The notes under the pieces: generated by a model
What the model was told of the DNA's origin: nothing
The model's input: only the letters and a program-made list of their open reading frames with translations
Databases searched by the model: none
From: Acidobacteriota bacterium
Lineage (GTDB): Bacteria; Acidobacteriota; Vicinamibacteria; Marinacidobacterales; Marinacidobacteraceae
Reading direction: 5' to 3'
Assembly (NCBI GenBank): GCA_009835985.1
Contig: VXWI01000024.1
Coordinates: forward strand, 1 to 43,876
DNA: 43,876 bases
Position numbers and translations under genes: made by a program
In this document: positions 32,179 to 40,794 of the stretch, one piece after another
Layout of the letters: each line of letters begins with the position of its first letter
How positions within the stretch are numbered: position 1 is the first letter of the stretch

Positions 32179-33617
32179 CCGTCCCCGACACCGCCCCGAC
32201 CCTCGTCGAAGCGACCCAGATGCACCGATTTTCCGGCGGCGAGCGGCGTTACGCCTTCCTGGTGCCGTCCTCGATGATCTTCGAGCTGGACGAGACGAGT
32301 GAGCGGGTGCTGGACCGCCTCGCCTCGGGACCGAAGCCTCCGACGGAGGTCGTCGAGTCGGCAGAGGAGGAAGCCGCGCTGCGCGAGCTGGCCGGCGTTG
32401 GCGCGGTCGCCCGCCAGGGCGCGCCGCTCATTCCGATCGGGGGCCTCCAGGAAGTCGACGGCCCACCGCCGATCCGGACCGTGGTGCTCAACGTCACCAA
32501 CTCGTGCAACCTGGCCTGCCGCTACTGCTACGAGTACGGCGACGACCGGATCGCCGAAGCGGAGGTTCCGCTGGCCATGACCGAGGAAGTCGCCCGCCAG
32601 TCGGTGGACCGGCTGATCGCCGATTCCGGGGAGGCGAGGGACCTCCAGGTCACCTTCTTCGGCGGGGAGACGCTGCTCAACTGGCGGGTGATCCGTCCGA
32701 CGGTCGAATACGCCCGGGAGCAGGCTCAGCAAGCCGGCAAGCGGGTGGACTTCAGCCTCACGACCAATGCCACCCTGCTCACCCGCGAGGTCTCGCAGTG
32801 GATCGCCGACAACGGGATCGGGGTCACGATCTCGGTGGACGGGGACAAGCAGTTTCAGGACTCCATGCGGGTCTACCAGAGCGGGATGGGCAGCTATGAC
32901 GTCATCGCCCCCCGCATTGCCGAGTTCCTGAAGCTGCAGAAACGGCCGGTCGGCGCCCGGGTGACCGTCACCTCAAAAAACCTCGACGTGCCCCGCATCT
33001 TCGAGCACCTCATGGGGCTCGGGTTCTACGAGGTCGGCTTCGCCCCGGTGACCTCGTCTCCCGATCAGGACTACGCCCTCGGCGAAGAAGGATTCGACGA
33101 GCTGCTCGACCAGTTCCGGGATCTCGCCGACGACTACGTGGAGGCAGCCACCGAGGGCCGCTATCTCGGCTTCTCCAACCTCAGCGACCTGCTCGGTGAA
33201 ATCCACGAGGGCGTGAGCAAGGCCTATCCCTGCGGCGCCGGACTGGGCCTGGTTGGTGTCGCCCCCGGCGGCGAGGTCGGCCTCTGCCACCGGTTCGCCG
33301 GATCCGGCGACCACGATCTCGGCCACGTGGCCACCGGAATCGACGACGAAAAGCGGGCCGAGCACCTACAGAAGGCGCACATCGACGCCCGCACCGACTG
33401 CAGCCAGTGCTGGGTCCGCAGCCTCTGCTCGGGGGGCTGCTACCACGAGGCCCAGGTCCGCTACGGCGACCGCTTCCGCCCCAACCTCCACTATTGCGAC
33501 TGGATCCGCGACTGGACGGCGCTCGGCCTCTCGGCGTACGGGCGTATCCTTGACCGGAATCCCCGCTTCCTGACCCGCTTCGAGGGCATGGTCCGGGTCG
33601 AGAGCCCGACTCCCTAG
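32175..33617 (+). CDS. qhpD: QHNDH maturation radical SAM/SPASM enzyme QhpD
   Basis: QhpD forms the intrapeptide Cys-to-Asp/Glu thioether bonds of the gamma subunit. The protein has 480 residues. The radical SAM cluster site is CNLACRYC (Cys111, Cys115, Cys118), followed by FFGGETLLN. The C-terminal SPASM region carries auxiliary-cluster cysteines in AYPCGAG, GLCHRF, CSQCWVRSLCSGGC and HYCDW. The N-terminal 90 residues (RYAFLVPSSMIFELD) resemble the peptide-binding domain of SPASM maturases. The start is GTG overlapping the qhpA stop by four bases. It directly precedes its substrate gene qhpC. Confidence 0.95.
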   Translation: MTVPDTAPTLVEATQMHRFSGGERRYAFLVPSSMIFELDETSERVLDRLASGPKPPTEVVESAEEEAALRELAGVGAVARQGAPLIPIGGLQEVDGPPPIRTVVLNVTNSCNLACRYCYEYGDDRIAEAEVPLAMTEEVARQSVDRLIADSGEARDLQVTFFGGETLLNWRVIRPTVEYAREQAQQAGKRVDFSLTTNATLLTREVSQWIADNGIGVTISVDGDKQFQDSMRVYQSGMGSYDVIAPRIAEFLKLQKRPVGARVTVTSKNLDVPRIFEHLMGLGFYEVGFAPVTSSPDQDYALGEEGFDELLDQFRDLADDYVEAATEGRYLGFSNLSDLLGEIHEGVSKAYPCGAGLGLVGVAPGGEVGLCHRFAGSGDHDLGHVATGIDDEKRAEHLQKAHIDARTDCSQCWVRSLCSGGCYHEAQVRYGDRFRPNLHYCDWIRDWTALGLSAYGRILDRNPRFLTRFEGMVRVESPTP

Positions 33618-33621
33618 GAGG
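33616..33621 (+). promoter_or_regulatory. Strong ribosome binding site of qhpC
   Basis: AGGAGG overlaps the qhpD stop codon and lies eight bases before the qhpC ATG. It is the best ribosome site in the qhp unit; its neighbours start by overlap or with weak sites. This suggests the small gamma peptide is made in excess. Confidence 0.7.
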
Positions 33622-33629
33622 GCCGACCG

Positions 33630-33956
33630 ATGAAACACCTCTCCCCCAAGAACCTCAAGGCGCGCTTCGCCACCGAGTGGCTGGAAGGCGGCGGGGCGGC
33701 GCGGGCCACCGCCGACGACCCGAATCCGCACTACCCGTCGGGCTGCACCACCATCTTCTCGCCGGGCTGGGAGGTGGACTCCACCGGCGGTACCGCCGCG
33801 CTCTGCCAGCCGATGGAGCGGGACCTCTACGACTGCTACAAGACCTGCTACTGGCCCGCCCAGGTGCCCGACTACCTCAACAACAGCCCCGACTGGCACA
33901 AGAACTGTGCGGCCGCCGTTCAGGACTGGCGGGAGATCGATCTGGTCTTTCCATGA
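33630..33956 (+). CDS. qhpC: QHNDH gamma subunit precursor carrying CTQ
   Basis: This 108-residue ribosomal peptide is the catalytic subunit. Its residues match the known crosslinks with no gaps: Cys39-Glu48, Cys59-Asp65, Cys69-Trp75 (cysteine tryptophylquinone) and Cys73-Asp81 correspond to Cys7-Glu16, Cys27-Asp33, Cys37-Trp43 and Cys41-Asp49 of mature gamma. Asp65 is also the expected active-site base. The constant offset of 32 puts the mature start near residue 33, so residues 1-32 are the leader removed by QhpE. It has no Sec signal. Oddity: an extra Cys93 lies six residues before Asp99, the same spacing as Cys59-Asp65, so a fourth thioether bond is possible. Confidence 0.96.
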   Translation: MKHLSPKNLKARFATEWLEGGGAARATADDPNPHYPSGCTTIFSPGWEVDSTGGTAALCQPMERDLYDCYKTCYWPAQVPDYLNNSPDWHKNCAAAVQDWREIDLVFP

Positions 33957-34002
33957 GGCGCAGCTCCCCGGAGTTCGCAGTCCCGATCCCGAGTTCCAGT
34001 CC

Positions 34003-35076
34003 ATGATCCGGCGGCTCCTCCTCGCGCCCGGGATCGCTCTGCTCGTCGCCGGGACCGCGAGCGGCCAGGACGCGGACCGGTTCCTGGCAGGCATCTGGCC
34101 AGACGAACTCATCGCCTTCGACCAGGAGACCCTCACGTTCGAAAAGGTCGGGAACCTGAGGCACGGCGCCGCCACCAACAACAACTGGACCGCCGACGGC
34201 CGTTACCTCGCCATCGTGACCGGCCGGATGGAGACGGTCGAGGTGTTCGACGCCGCCGAGATGGCGGTCGTGGACGACTTCCGGCTCAGCACGGTGGGTA
34301 CCCGCATCCGCTTCATGAGCGCGACCCCGGGGCCAGGCGCCCGGCGGGTCTACCTGGTCCCCGTCGTGGTGGACCTCGAGCCGGACCGCTTCATCCACAA
34401 GACGCCGTCGGAGATCTGGGTGTACGACCGCGAAGCGCGCGAGGTCACCCACCGGATCCCGCTCGGCGGCGCCGACGACTGGCGTCCCAACATCTACTTC
34501 AGCCCCGACGGCGCTTCGGTGTTCCTGGTGAACGATCAGATCGTGGAACTCGACGCCGAAACGTTCGAGGAAACGGACCGGATCGCACTGGACCGGCCGC
34601 TCGCTCCCGGCTACGGCGGCGTCCGCGGCCATTCGCTCGACGAGGTGGAACCAGGCCGCCTCTTCGGGGTCTACCGCACCGTGGAACCCCGCCAGGGGAT
34701 GGAACTCTTCGGCCTGCTGGAGATCCGGCTGCCGGAAAAGACGTTCAGCCACTACGAGGTGGGGCCCCAGATGCGGCTCGCCCGTTTCGCGCTCTCGCCC
34801 GACGGCAAGCGCGGCTATGCCGGGCTCAACGACGCGGCGGTGATCGACATGGAGAGCCGGCAGGTCATCCTGCGCAAGAAGGGCTTCGAGCGGGGCCGCA
34901 CCAACATCTCGATGATCGTCTCGGCGGACGGGAGGCGCCTCTTCGTCTCGGGGGTCGGGGACACCATGTACGTCTACGACGCGGAAACCCTCGAGCCGGA
35001 GACCGAGATCTTCGCGGGCGGCGACTTCATGATCCCGCCGCAACCGATCCGCTACCGGGCCACTGCCGGGAACTGA
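34003..35076 (+). CDS. qhpB: QHNDH beta subunit (seven-bladed propeller)
   Basis: This 357-residue periplasmic protein has a Sec signal peptide ending TASGQ (about residue 21). The body is a YVTN/WD-like propeller with blades seen in AATNNNWTADGRYLAIVTGR, NIYFSPDGASVFLVN, RFALSPDGKRGYAGLND and IVSADGRRLFVSG. In QHNDH the beta subunit packs against gamma and covers the CTQ pocket. ATG at 34003 gives the signal peptide directly; the open frame upstream overlaps the end of qhpC and is not needed. It follows qhpC by 46 bases. Confidence 0.92.
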   Translation: MIRRLLLAPGIALLVAGTASGQDADRFLAGIWPDELIAFDQETLTFEKVGNLRHGAATNNNWTADGRYLAIVTGRMETVEVFDAAEMAVVDDFRLSTVGTRIRFMSATPGPGARRVYLVPVVVDLEPDRFIHKTPSEIWVYDREAREVTHRIPLGGADDWRPNIYFSPDGASVFLVNDQIVELDAETFEETDRIALDRPLAPGYGGVRGHSLDEVEPGRLFGVYRTVEPRQGMELFGLLEIRLPEKTFSHYEVGPQMRLARFALSPDGKRGYAGLNDAAVIDMESRQVILRKKGFERGRTNISMIVSADGRRLFVSGVGDTMYVYDAETLEPETEIFAGGDFMIPPQPIRYRATAGN

Positions 35077-35113
35077 GCAGGGATCGCCGGGACTCCCCGC
35101 ATGACCTATCGTC

Positions 35114-36802
35114 ATGCGTGAAAGCGGCGCCCTGACCCGGCCCCCCGACATCTACCGGCGCGCGTTCCGGCTGACGCTTCCCTACTGGCGGAAGCTCTCG
35201 GGGGTCCTCGTCCTCTCGCTGCTGGCCGGGTTGCCCGGCCAGCTCTGGCCGCTGCTCCTGGTTCCGTTGCTCGACGACGCCCTGCTCGGCGGTAGCTTCG
35301 GACTGCTGCTCCAGCTCGCGGCGCTGATGGTCGTCATGCAGGTCGGCGGCCTGGTGCTGACCTCGTACACCGGCTACCGCTACGTGGGCCTGTCCGCGCG
35401 CGCCCTGTTCGACCTGCGCCTGACGGTGTACCGCCGGCTCCAGCAGCTCTCGCCCCGTTTCTTCGCGGGCGCCCGCACCGGGGACCTCCTGTCCCGCCTC
35501 AACACTGACGTATCCGAACTGCAGCGCACCGCCGGCGACCTGCTGCTCTCGCTCACCCAGAACGTGGTGGGACTCGTGGTCGCGCTGGTACTGGTGCTGG
35601 CGCTGGCACCGGCGCTCCTCGTGCCCGCGCTGCTGGTCCTGCCCTTCGCCGCCGTCGCGCTGGCGCGTCTCCGCACCCGGGTGACCGACGAGAACCGGCG
35701 GCTCCGCGAAGCCGGAGCGTCCGTCGGCAGCGCCCTCGTCGAGTCCGTCCTGGGAATGCGGCAGACGGTCGCCTTCCGGCAGGAAGCGCGCGAGGCGGAG
35801 CGTTTCCGCGGGGAGAACGACCGCTTCATCGACGCCCTGTTGCGGGCGCGGCGGACGACCTACGTGGCATCCGGGATCCCCGCGTCCCTGGTCTCGATCG
35901 CCGGCGCCGCGGCCTTCCTCTACGGGGGCTACCAGGTGATCCAGGGGAACCTCACCCTGGGCACCCTGGGGGCGGCGATGACCTACCAGATGCGTCTCTT
36001 CGGCCCGGTGCAGGGTCTACTCGGTCAGTACCTCGGACTGCGCGCCGCCCGGGCGTCGTTCGAGCGGGTGTTCGAACTGCTGGACGAACCGCCGGGGGTC
36101 GAGGACCCGGTGAATCCGGTTCCGCCTTCGACGCCGCGGGGACCGCTCCGCATCGAGTCCGCTTCCCTCTCGTACGGCAGGGAAGAAAAACCCGTGCTCG
36201 ACGGCGTGTCGCTGACGCTTCCCGAGACGTCGCTCACAGTGCTGGTGGGACCGAGCGGGGTGGGGAAGACCACCCTGTCGGACCTGATCCTGCGGCGCCT
36301 CGATCCGGACCAGGGCAGCGTCTTCTGGGCGGGCGCCGACATCCGGCGGCTTCGTCTCTCCGAACTCCGGAGCGGGATCGCCGTCGTGGAGCAGGATCCG
36401 TTCCTCTGGCACGCGCCGATCGGCGAGAACGTTCGTTACGGGCGCCCCACCGCGCGTGACTCCGAGATCGTCGAGGCCGTTCGCCTCGCCGCGCTCGACG
36501 ATTTCGTCGCGGATCTTCCGGAAGGTCTTTTCACAGTCGTCGGGGAACGCGGCCAACAACTCTCGGCCGGCCAGCGTCAGCGGATCGCCGTCGCACGGGC
36601 GGTGCTCGCCGGCCCGGACCTCGTGCTGCTGGACGAGCCGAGTTCGGCCCTCGACGCGGAGACGGAGGCGCTGCTGATTCAGCGCCTGGTCCCCTGGCTG
36701 AAACGCCGGACCGCGCTCGTGATGACCCACCGGCGCGCGTTCGTCGCGGCAGCCGATCAGATTCTGGCGCTCCGCGACGGCCGCATCGAGGCCGCGAACT
36801 GA
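35114..36802 (+). CDS. qhpF: ABC transporter QhpF (fused membrane and ATPase domains)
   Basis: This 562-residue half-transporter has six membrane segments between about residues 20 and 300 and an ATPase domain from about 335. Walker A is GPSGVGKTTL, the signature is LSAGQRQR, Walker B is LVLLDEPSSALD and the switch His is in MTHRR. In the qhp pathway this transporter is proposed to move the crosslinked gamma peptide, which has no Sec signal, to the periplasm. Known loci usually list the protease gene before the transporter gene; here the transporter comes first, 17 bases before qhpE. Confidence 0.9.
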   Translation: MRESGALTRPPDIYRRAFRLTLPYWRKLSGVLVLSLLAGLPGQLWPLLLVPLLDDALLGGSFGLLLQLAALMVVMQVGGLVLTSYTGYRYVGLSARALFDLRLTVYRRLQQLSPRFFAGARTGDLLSRLNTDVSELQRTAGDLLLSLTQNVVGLVVALVLVLALAPALLVPALLVLPFAAVALARLRTRVTDENRRLREAGASVGSALVESVLGMRQTVAFRQEAREAERFRGENDRFIDALLRARRTTYVASGIPASLVSIAGAAAFLYGGYQVIQGNLTLGTLGAAMTYQMRLFGPVQGLLGQYLGLRAARASFERVFELLDEPPGVEDPVNPVPPSTPRGPLRIESASLSYGREEKPVLDGVSLTLPETSLTVLVGPSGVGKTTLSDLILRRLDPDQGSVFWAGADIRRLRLSELRSGIAVVEQDPFLWHAPIGENVRYGRPTARDSEIVEAVRLAALDDFVADLPEGLFTVVGERGQQLSAGQRQRIAVARAVLAGPDLVLLDEPSSALDAETEALLIQRLVPWLKRRTALVMTHRRAFVAAADQILALRDGRIEAAN

Positions 36803-36819
36803 CTGCGACCGCGACCGAA

Positions 36820-37494
36820 ATGCTGCGAATCGCGATCCTGGACACGGGGATCAACCCCGCGCACCGCCAGGTCGGCCCGGTGGCGGGCGGGGTCCGGATC
36901 TCCTGGCGCGACGGACGCGCGCGGCTCACCGGAAACCGGCGCGCCGACTGGACCGACGAGATCGGACACGGCACCGCAGTCGCAGCGACGATCTCTGAAG
37001 GGCTGCCCGCGGACGCCTTTGCCCTGCTCTCGGTGCGCGTCTTCGGCCGCCGACTGGACGCGCCGCCCGAGTGCCTGGCTGCCGGAATCCGCTGGGCGGT
37101 GGACCGGAGCGCCGACATCGTCAACCTGAGCGCGGGGGTCCCGTCCGGCAGCGACCCCGCGGGCGAAGCGGTCGTCCGCGATGCCTGGGCCGAAGCCGGG
37201 GAAGCCGGTCTCACCCTCATCGCGCCCCGAGCCAGCCGCGGCGCCCTGCTGATCCCGGGCGCGCTCGCGACGGTCCCCGGCGTGATCGGCGTCGAGGCCG
37301 ACGCGGAGCTCGACTATGGCCAACTGGCCCGGCGCGGCAAGGTGCTGGCCGCCCCTCCCTGGGCCCGGCCGTTGCCGCCCCTGCCGCGGGAGAAGAACTT
37401 CTCGGGGGTGAGTTTCGCCGTCGCCGCGGTCACCAACCGGGTGGCAGGGGTACGTCTCGGTGCCGCGACGGACGATCTCCCCCCGGTTTCCTGA
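36820..37494 (+). CDS. qhpE: Subtilisin-like leader peptidase QhpE
   Basis: This compact S8-family protease has 224 residues and no signal peptide or prodomain, so it acts in the cytoplasm. The triad is Asp8 (ILDTGI), His50 (IGHGTAVAA) and Ser198 (SGVSFAVA, with GVS for the usual GTS). In characterised systems QhpE removes the gamma leader after QhpD has crosslinked the peptide. The oxyanion-hole Asn, expected where the sequence reads LIAPRASRG, is not apparent. The locus position makes the call secure. It ends nine bases before the convergent alkaline phosphatase gene. Confidence 0.9.
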   Translation: MLRIAILDTGINPAHRQVGPVAGGVRISWRDGRARLTGNRRADWTDEIGHGTAVAATISEGLPADAFALLSVRVFGRRLDAPPECLAAGIRWAVDRSADIVNLSAGVPSGSDPAGEAVVRDAWAEAGEAGLTLIAPRASRGALLIPGALATVPGVIGVEADAELDYGQLARRGKVLAAPPWARPLPPLPREKNFSGVSFAVAAVTNRVAGVRLGAATDDLPPVS

Positions 37495-37503
37495 TCTCCG
37501 GGC

Positions 37504-39051
37504 TCACTCCCAACCGAGCGCGTCCCGGATGATGCCGTAGACGCGCGTGTTCTCGCCGATGCCGAGGACGCCGTCGGCTCCCGGTCCGTATCCGAAGAGG
37601 AGCACCGGGTCCGATGTGTGGCCCCCCGTGGACCAGACGGCCTGGGTGTGGTTCGCCAGTTTGCGGGCGGCGAGCGCCACCGGGATCAGGAACGAATCGA
37701 GGTAGAACGCCGAGAAGTCGCGCGGCGCAAGCGTCTCCTCGTTGAGTTGACGCGCCAGGTCTTCGGCTTCTTCCTCGGTGAGCCGGATTGTGGTGGCTTC
37801 CTCGATCACGGCGATCACCGATTCCGCGGTGGCCGGTGAAGCGATGTCCGGCATGGCCCCGACGAGCGACCGGCGTTGCGCGGCCAGCATCTCCAGGTGG
37901 CGGGCGCCCGCCATCTCCGGACCGCCCCGGTAGTCCCACGACACCGCGTCGGGGAGGGGACCTGGTCCACCCCCGGCGTAGGTGAAGGAAAACCCGCCGG
38001 TACCGTGGTCGGCGGTGACGAGCACCAGGGTGTCCTCCCGGCCCCGGGCAAAGTCGAAGGCGGTACCGACCGCTTCGTCGAAGTCGAGAATCTCGGCGAG
38101 CATCGCCCCGGCGTCATTCTCGTGTCCCGCGTAGTCGATGAGACCGCCCTCGACCATCAGAAAGAAGCCGTCTTCGTTTCCCTCGAGCGAGGCGATCGCC
38201 GCACCGGTCAATTCGGCAAGGGTCGGTACGCTGTCATCGAGTCCGTCCCACGAACGGTCGAGCACGTAGGGCAGGTGGCTCGCGGCGAACAGGCCGATGA
38301 GACGCTCCGCTCCGCGGGCCGCCTGGAGCCCGGCGCGGTCTCCGACGATCGTGAAACCCCGTTCTTTCGCTTCGGCGATCAGGTTCCGATCGTCCTCGCG
38401 GTTCGAAGGACCGTCCGTTCCAGCGGGCAACCCGGGAACGCTCGCGCCGAGCGTCGTCTCGGCGGGAATCATCGCTCGCCCGCCGCCCCCGAGCAGCACC
38501 TCCACCTGCGGTTCGCCGAAGAGTTGATCCGCGATCTCCGGCTCGGGGAGGTAGCGGGACTTGGCGTGGACCGCGAAGGCGGCCGGCGTCGCATGCGTCA
38601 GCCGCATGTCCGACACTAGGCCGGTGGCGAGCCCCCGCTCCTCGGCCCATTCCAGAATGGTCGGCAAGGGCTCGGCGGTTTCCGGATCGATGCTGAGCGT
38701 CTGGGTGAGAGCGCGCGCTCCGGTGGCCATCTGGGTGGCGGCAGCCGCGGAATCGGTGGTGACCCGCGCGTAGGAGAAAGGAACCGCATACCCGGTGCTC
38801 CCCGCGTTGGCCAACTCGGCCATCCGCAGCGAGCGGCCCTGGACTTCGGAGGCGTAAGCCAGTCCCAGCGTGAGCTGGTTCATGCCGAGCCCGTCACCGA
38901 TCAGGAGGATGACGTTCCTCGCCCGCTGCGGTGCCGGCGCGGGCGCACACCCCGACCCGGCCAGTCCGGAAACGAGGACGGCGAGGGGAAGGGATGCGGC
39001 GAGCGCCCTGCGGTCTACTGGCCGGTGAGGGCCGCGTAGTTGTCCTTGCAA
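37504..39051 (-). CDS. PhoA-type alkaline phosphatase, exported
   Basis: This is a metal-dependent phosphomonoesterase of 515 residues. The nucleophile Ser is in TTDSAAAATQMATG. Metal ligands are seen in LIGDGLG (Asp), GLIDYAGHEND (Asp, His), VTADHGTGG (Asp, His) and STGGHTSD (His), so both zinc sites look complete. The hydrophobic N-terminus ending SGLAGSGC is either a lipoprotein or a Sec signal. The start appears to be TTG at 39051, which lies 37 bases inside the upstream paralog gene and has GGAGG a few bases before it, so translation is probably coupled. It is the last gene of the minus-strand group and probably scavenges phosphate. Confidence 0.9.
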   Translation of the reverse strand: MQGQLRGPHRPVDRRALAASLPLAVLVSGLAGSGCAPAPAPQRARNVILLIGDGLGMNQLTLGLAYASEVQGRSLRMAELANAGSTGYAVPFSYARVTTDSAAAATQMATGARALTQTLSIDPETAEPLPTILEWAEERGLATGLVSDMRLTHATPAAFAVHAKSRYLPEPEIADQLFGEPQVEVLLGGGGRAMIPAETTLGASVPGLPAGTDGPSNREDDRNLIAEAKERGFTIVGDRAGLQAARGAERLIGLFAASHLPYVLDRSWDGLDDSVPTLAELTGAAIASLEGNEDGFFLMVEGGLIDYAGHENDAGAMLAEILDFDEAVGTAFDFARGREDTLVLVTADHGTGGFSFTYAGGGPGPLPDAVSWDYRGGPEMAGARHLEMLAAQRRSLVGAMPDIASPATAESVIAVIEEATTIRLTEEEAEDLARQLNEETLAPRDFSAFYLDSFLIPVALAARKLANHTQAVWSTGGHTSDPVLLFGYGPGADGVLGIGENTRVYGIIRDALGWE

Positions 39052-39548
39052 AACTCCTCCAGTTGCTCGGCCAGGTGGCTGGCGGCGTTACGCAGGCTGG
39101 GCCCGGTTTCCCGTTCGTCCAACCCGGTGAGGTTCTGACGCAAGCCTCCGGCGAGCGCCACCGCGTCGATGTAGTAGAACTCGACGATCTCGCTGCGCTC
39201 GACCAGCTCCACCCGGCCGTTGATGATCAGCCGCTCGAGCTTGGGCAGCATCATCTGCGAGGTCCGGTAGTTGATGACGCGCACCGTGATCGCCGCATCC
39301 TCCGCCGATTCGGCGATGCGAAACCAGTTCCGCCGGCCACGGACGCGTTCCTGGACTTCCTGCGCCGCGGTCTCCAGCCCCCGCCGCAGTTCCGGGTCCT
39401 CCGGATCGCTGGGATGCACGAAGACGCTGAAGGGCTCGGGGGGACGACGGGGCGCCTGAGCACCGGCCACCGAAGCGGCGAGAGCGGTCAGGAGCAGAAC
39501 CGCGGCGAACGCCGCTGGAAGCGGATGTCGAGAGCGGTGGATGGTCAT
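39015..39548 (-). CDS. Exported protein of unknown function, paralog 1 of 4
   Basis: The protein has 177 residues and a Sec signal ending SVAGAQ. The mature part starts APRRPPEPFSVFVHPSDP and continues with WFRIAESAEDAAITVRVINYR, YYIDAVALAGG and PSLRNAASHLAEQLEEF, ending near DNYAALTG. These blocks recur in the next two genes. I do not recognise the family. The alternating beta strands and final amphipathic helix suggest a small periplasmic alpha/beta domain. ATG at 39548 has GGAGG four bases before it and was chosen over an upstream ATG at 39578. The phosphatase gene starts inside its 3' end. The 128 bases separating it from paralog 2 hold nothing I can name. Confidence 0.75.
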   Translation of the reverse strand: MTIHRSRHPLPAAFAAVLLLTALAASVAGAQAPRRPPEPFSVFVHPSDPEDPELRRGLETAAQEVQERVRGRRNWFRIAESAEDAAITVRVINYRTSQMMLPKLERLIINGRVELVERSEIVEFYYIDAVALAGGLRQNLTGLDERETGPSLRNAASHLAEQLEEFCKDNYAALTGQ

Positions 39549-39676
39549 GACGCCTCCCCGGGTTCGCGAGACCGCCATGCAGGCCCGCCCGCCCCGGAAT
39601 CATGGCACGGGGGAACTCGTGCGGTGGCCGGACCCGGTGCGTCGATCGTCCCCTGACCGGAGCCGGACCGGATGAC

Positions 39677-40219
39677 TCAGCGGGTGTCCGGTCTGTTCTC
39701 TGCCCGGAGGCGTATCAGGGCGGCGTAGTTCTCCTTGCAGAACCGTTCCAGCTCTTCCGCCAGATGGCTGGCGGCGTTCCGGAGGCCGGGTCCGCTCGCA
39801 AACTCCCGCTCATCCAGCCCCGACAGCCGGGTCCGCTCGCCGCCCCCAAGAACGATCGCGTCCAGGAAATGGAACTCGCGGCCCCTCACGTCCACGTAGG
39901 ACGCCGGGCCCAGTGGATCCTCGTGCTGGCCGGTCCGGTAGTTGACGAGACGCAGAGTCAGATCGGCCGCTTCGGCCGAACCGGCCAACTGGAACCAGTG
40001 CCGCCTCCGTTCCACCCGCTCCCGAACCATCGGAAGGACTTCCTCAAGCGCGGCCCGCAGCGCGTCGTCGCCGGGATCGCTGGTGTGAACGAAAACCCGA
40101 AACGGCTCGGGCGGGCGGCGGGGCGCCTCGTCCTGCCCGGCGGCGGGCGGGCTGCCCAGGGGCGCCATGAGAAGCGGGAGCACCAGAGCCCAGGTTCGGG
40201 CCGAACCGTTCGGGATCAC
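39677..40219 (-). CDS. Exported protein of unknown function, paralog 2 of 4
   Basis: The protein has 180 residues and a signal peptide ending PAAGQ. It shares with paralog 1 the blocks APRRPPEPFRVFVHTSDP, HWFQLAGSAEAADLTLRL, NYR, FHFLDAIVLGGG, LSGLDERE and LRNAASHLAEELERFCKEN. Between the NYR block and the FLDA block it has its own insert (about 25 residues), the variable part of the family. The GTG start overlaps the stop of paralog 3 (GTGA). The function is unknown. Confidence 0.75.
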   Translation of the reverse strand: MIPNGSARTWALVLPLLMAPLGSPPAAGQDEAPRRPPEPFRVFVHTSDPGDDALRAALEEVLPMVRERVERRRHWFQLAGSAEAADLTLRLVNYRTGQHEDPLGPASYVDVRGREFHFLDAIVLGGGERTRLSGLDEREFASGPGLRNAASHLAEELERFCKENYAALIRLRAENRPDTR

Positions 40220-40791
40220 CCTGGCGTTTCTCCGCGCGCCCGCTTCTCCTTCGCCCGGGCCTTCACGCGGCTCAGGGTGCCGTAGTTGTCCTTCGCGAAC
40301 CGCTCCAGTTCCTCGGCCAGGTGACTCGCGGCGCTGCGGAGGCTCGGACCGACATCGACGCAGCGATGGTCCAGTCCCGACAACGCCTCCCGCACGTCAC
40401 CCGTCAGGGCGACCGCATCCACGTAGTGATACCCCGTCGCCCAGCAGCCATACATCGAAGAACGCGACAGGTTGCCTCTGACCGAAAGATTGAGGTTCGC
40501 CTGCCGATAATGGGTAATCCGCAGCGTGATTTCAGCCGACTCGGCGGAGTCCACCAGCCGGAACCACTGGCTGCGCCGCCCCACGCGGTCCCGGACCGTC
40601 GGCAACGCGTCATCCAGGGTCACCTGCAAGGCGGCATCGGCGGTAGGGGTGGCATGGACAAACACCCGAAACGGCTCCGGAGGACGCCGGGGCGCCTCGT
40701 CCTGCCCCGTGGCGGTAACCGCCAGCGCCAGGAGAGCGGCGGGCGCGAGAATCAGGCCCCAGATCCGGGCGCTGTTCCGACGGGAAGACAC
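40216..40791 (-). CDS. Exported protein of unknown function, paralog 3 of 4
   Basis: The protein has 191 residues, starts at GTG and has a signal peptide ending VTATGQ. It repeats APRRPPEPFRVFVHATP, QWFRLVDSAESAEITLRI, YHYVDAVALTG, LSGLDHR and LRSAASHLAEELERFAKDN. The variable insert contains a serine/asparagine-rich stretch and a Cys (MYGCW); another Cys follows LSGLDHR, so a disulfide is possible after export. The C-terminal tail is strongly basic (RVKARAKEKRARG). It lies three bases after paralog 4. The function is unknown. Confidence 0.75.
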   Translation of the reverse strand: MSSRRNSARIWGLILAPAALLALAVTATGQDEAPRRPPEPFRVFVHATPTADAALQVTLDDALPTVRDRVGRRSQWFRLVDSAESAEITLRITHYRQANLNLSVRGNLSRSSMYGCWATGYHYVDAVALTGDVREALSGLDHRCVDVGPSLRSAASHLAEELERFAKDNYGTLSRVKARAKEKRARGETPG

Positions 40792-40794
40792 GGT

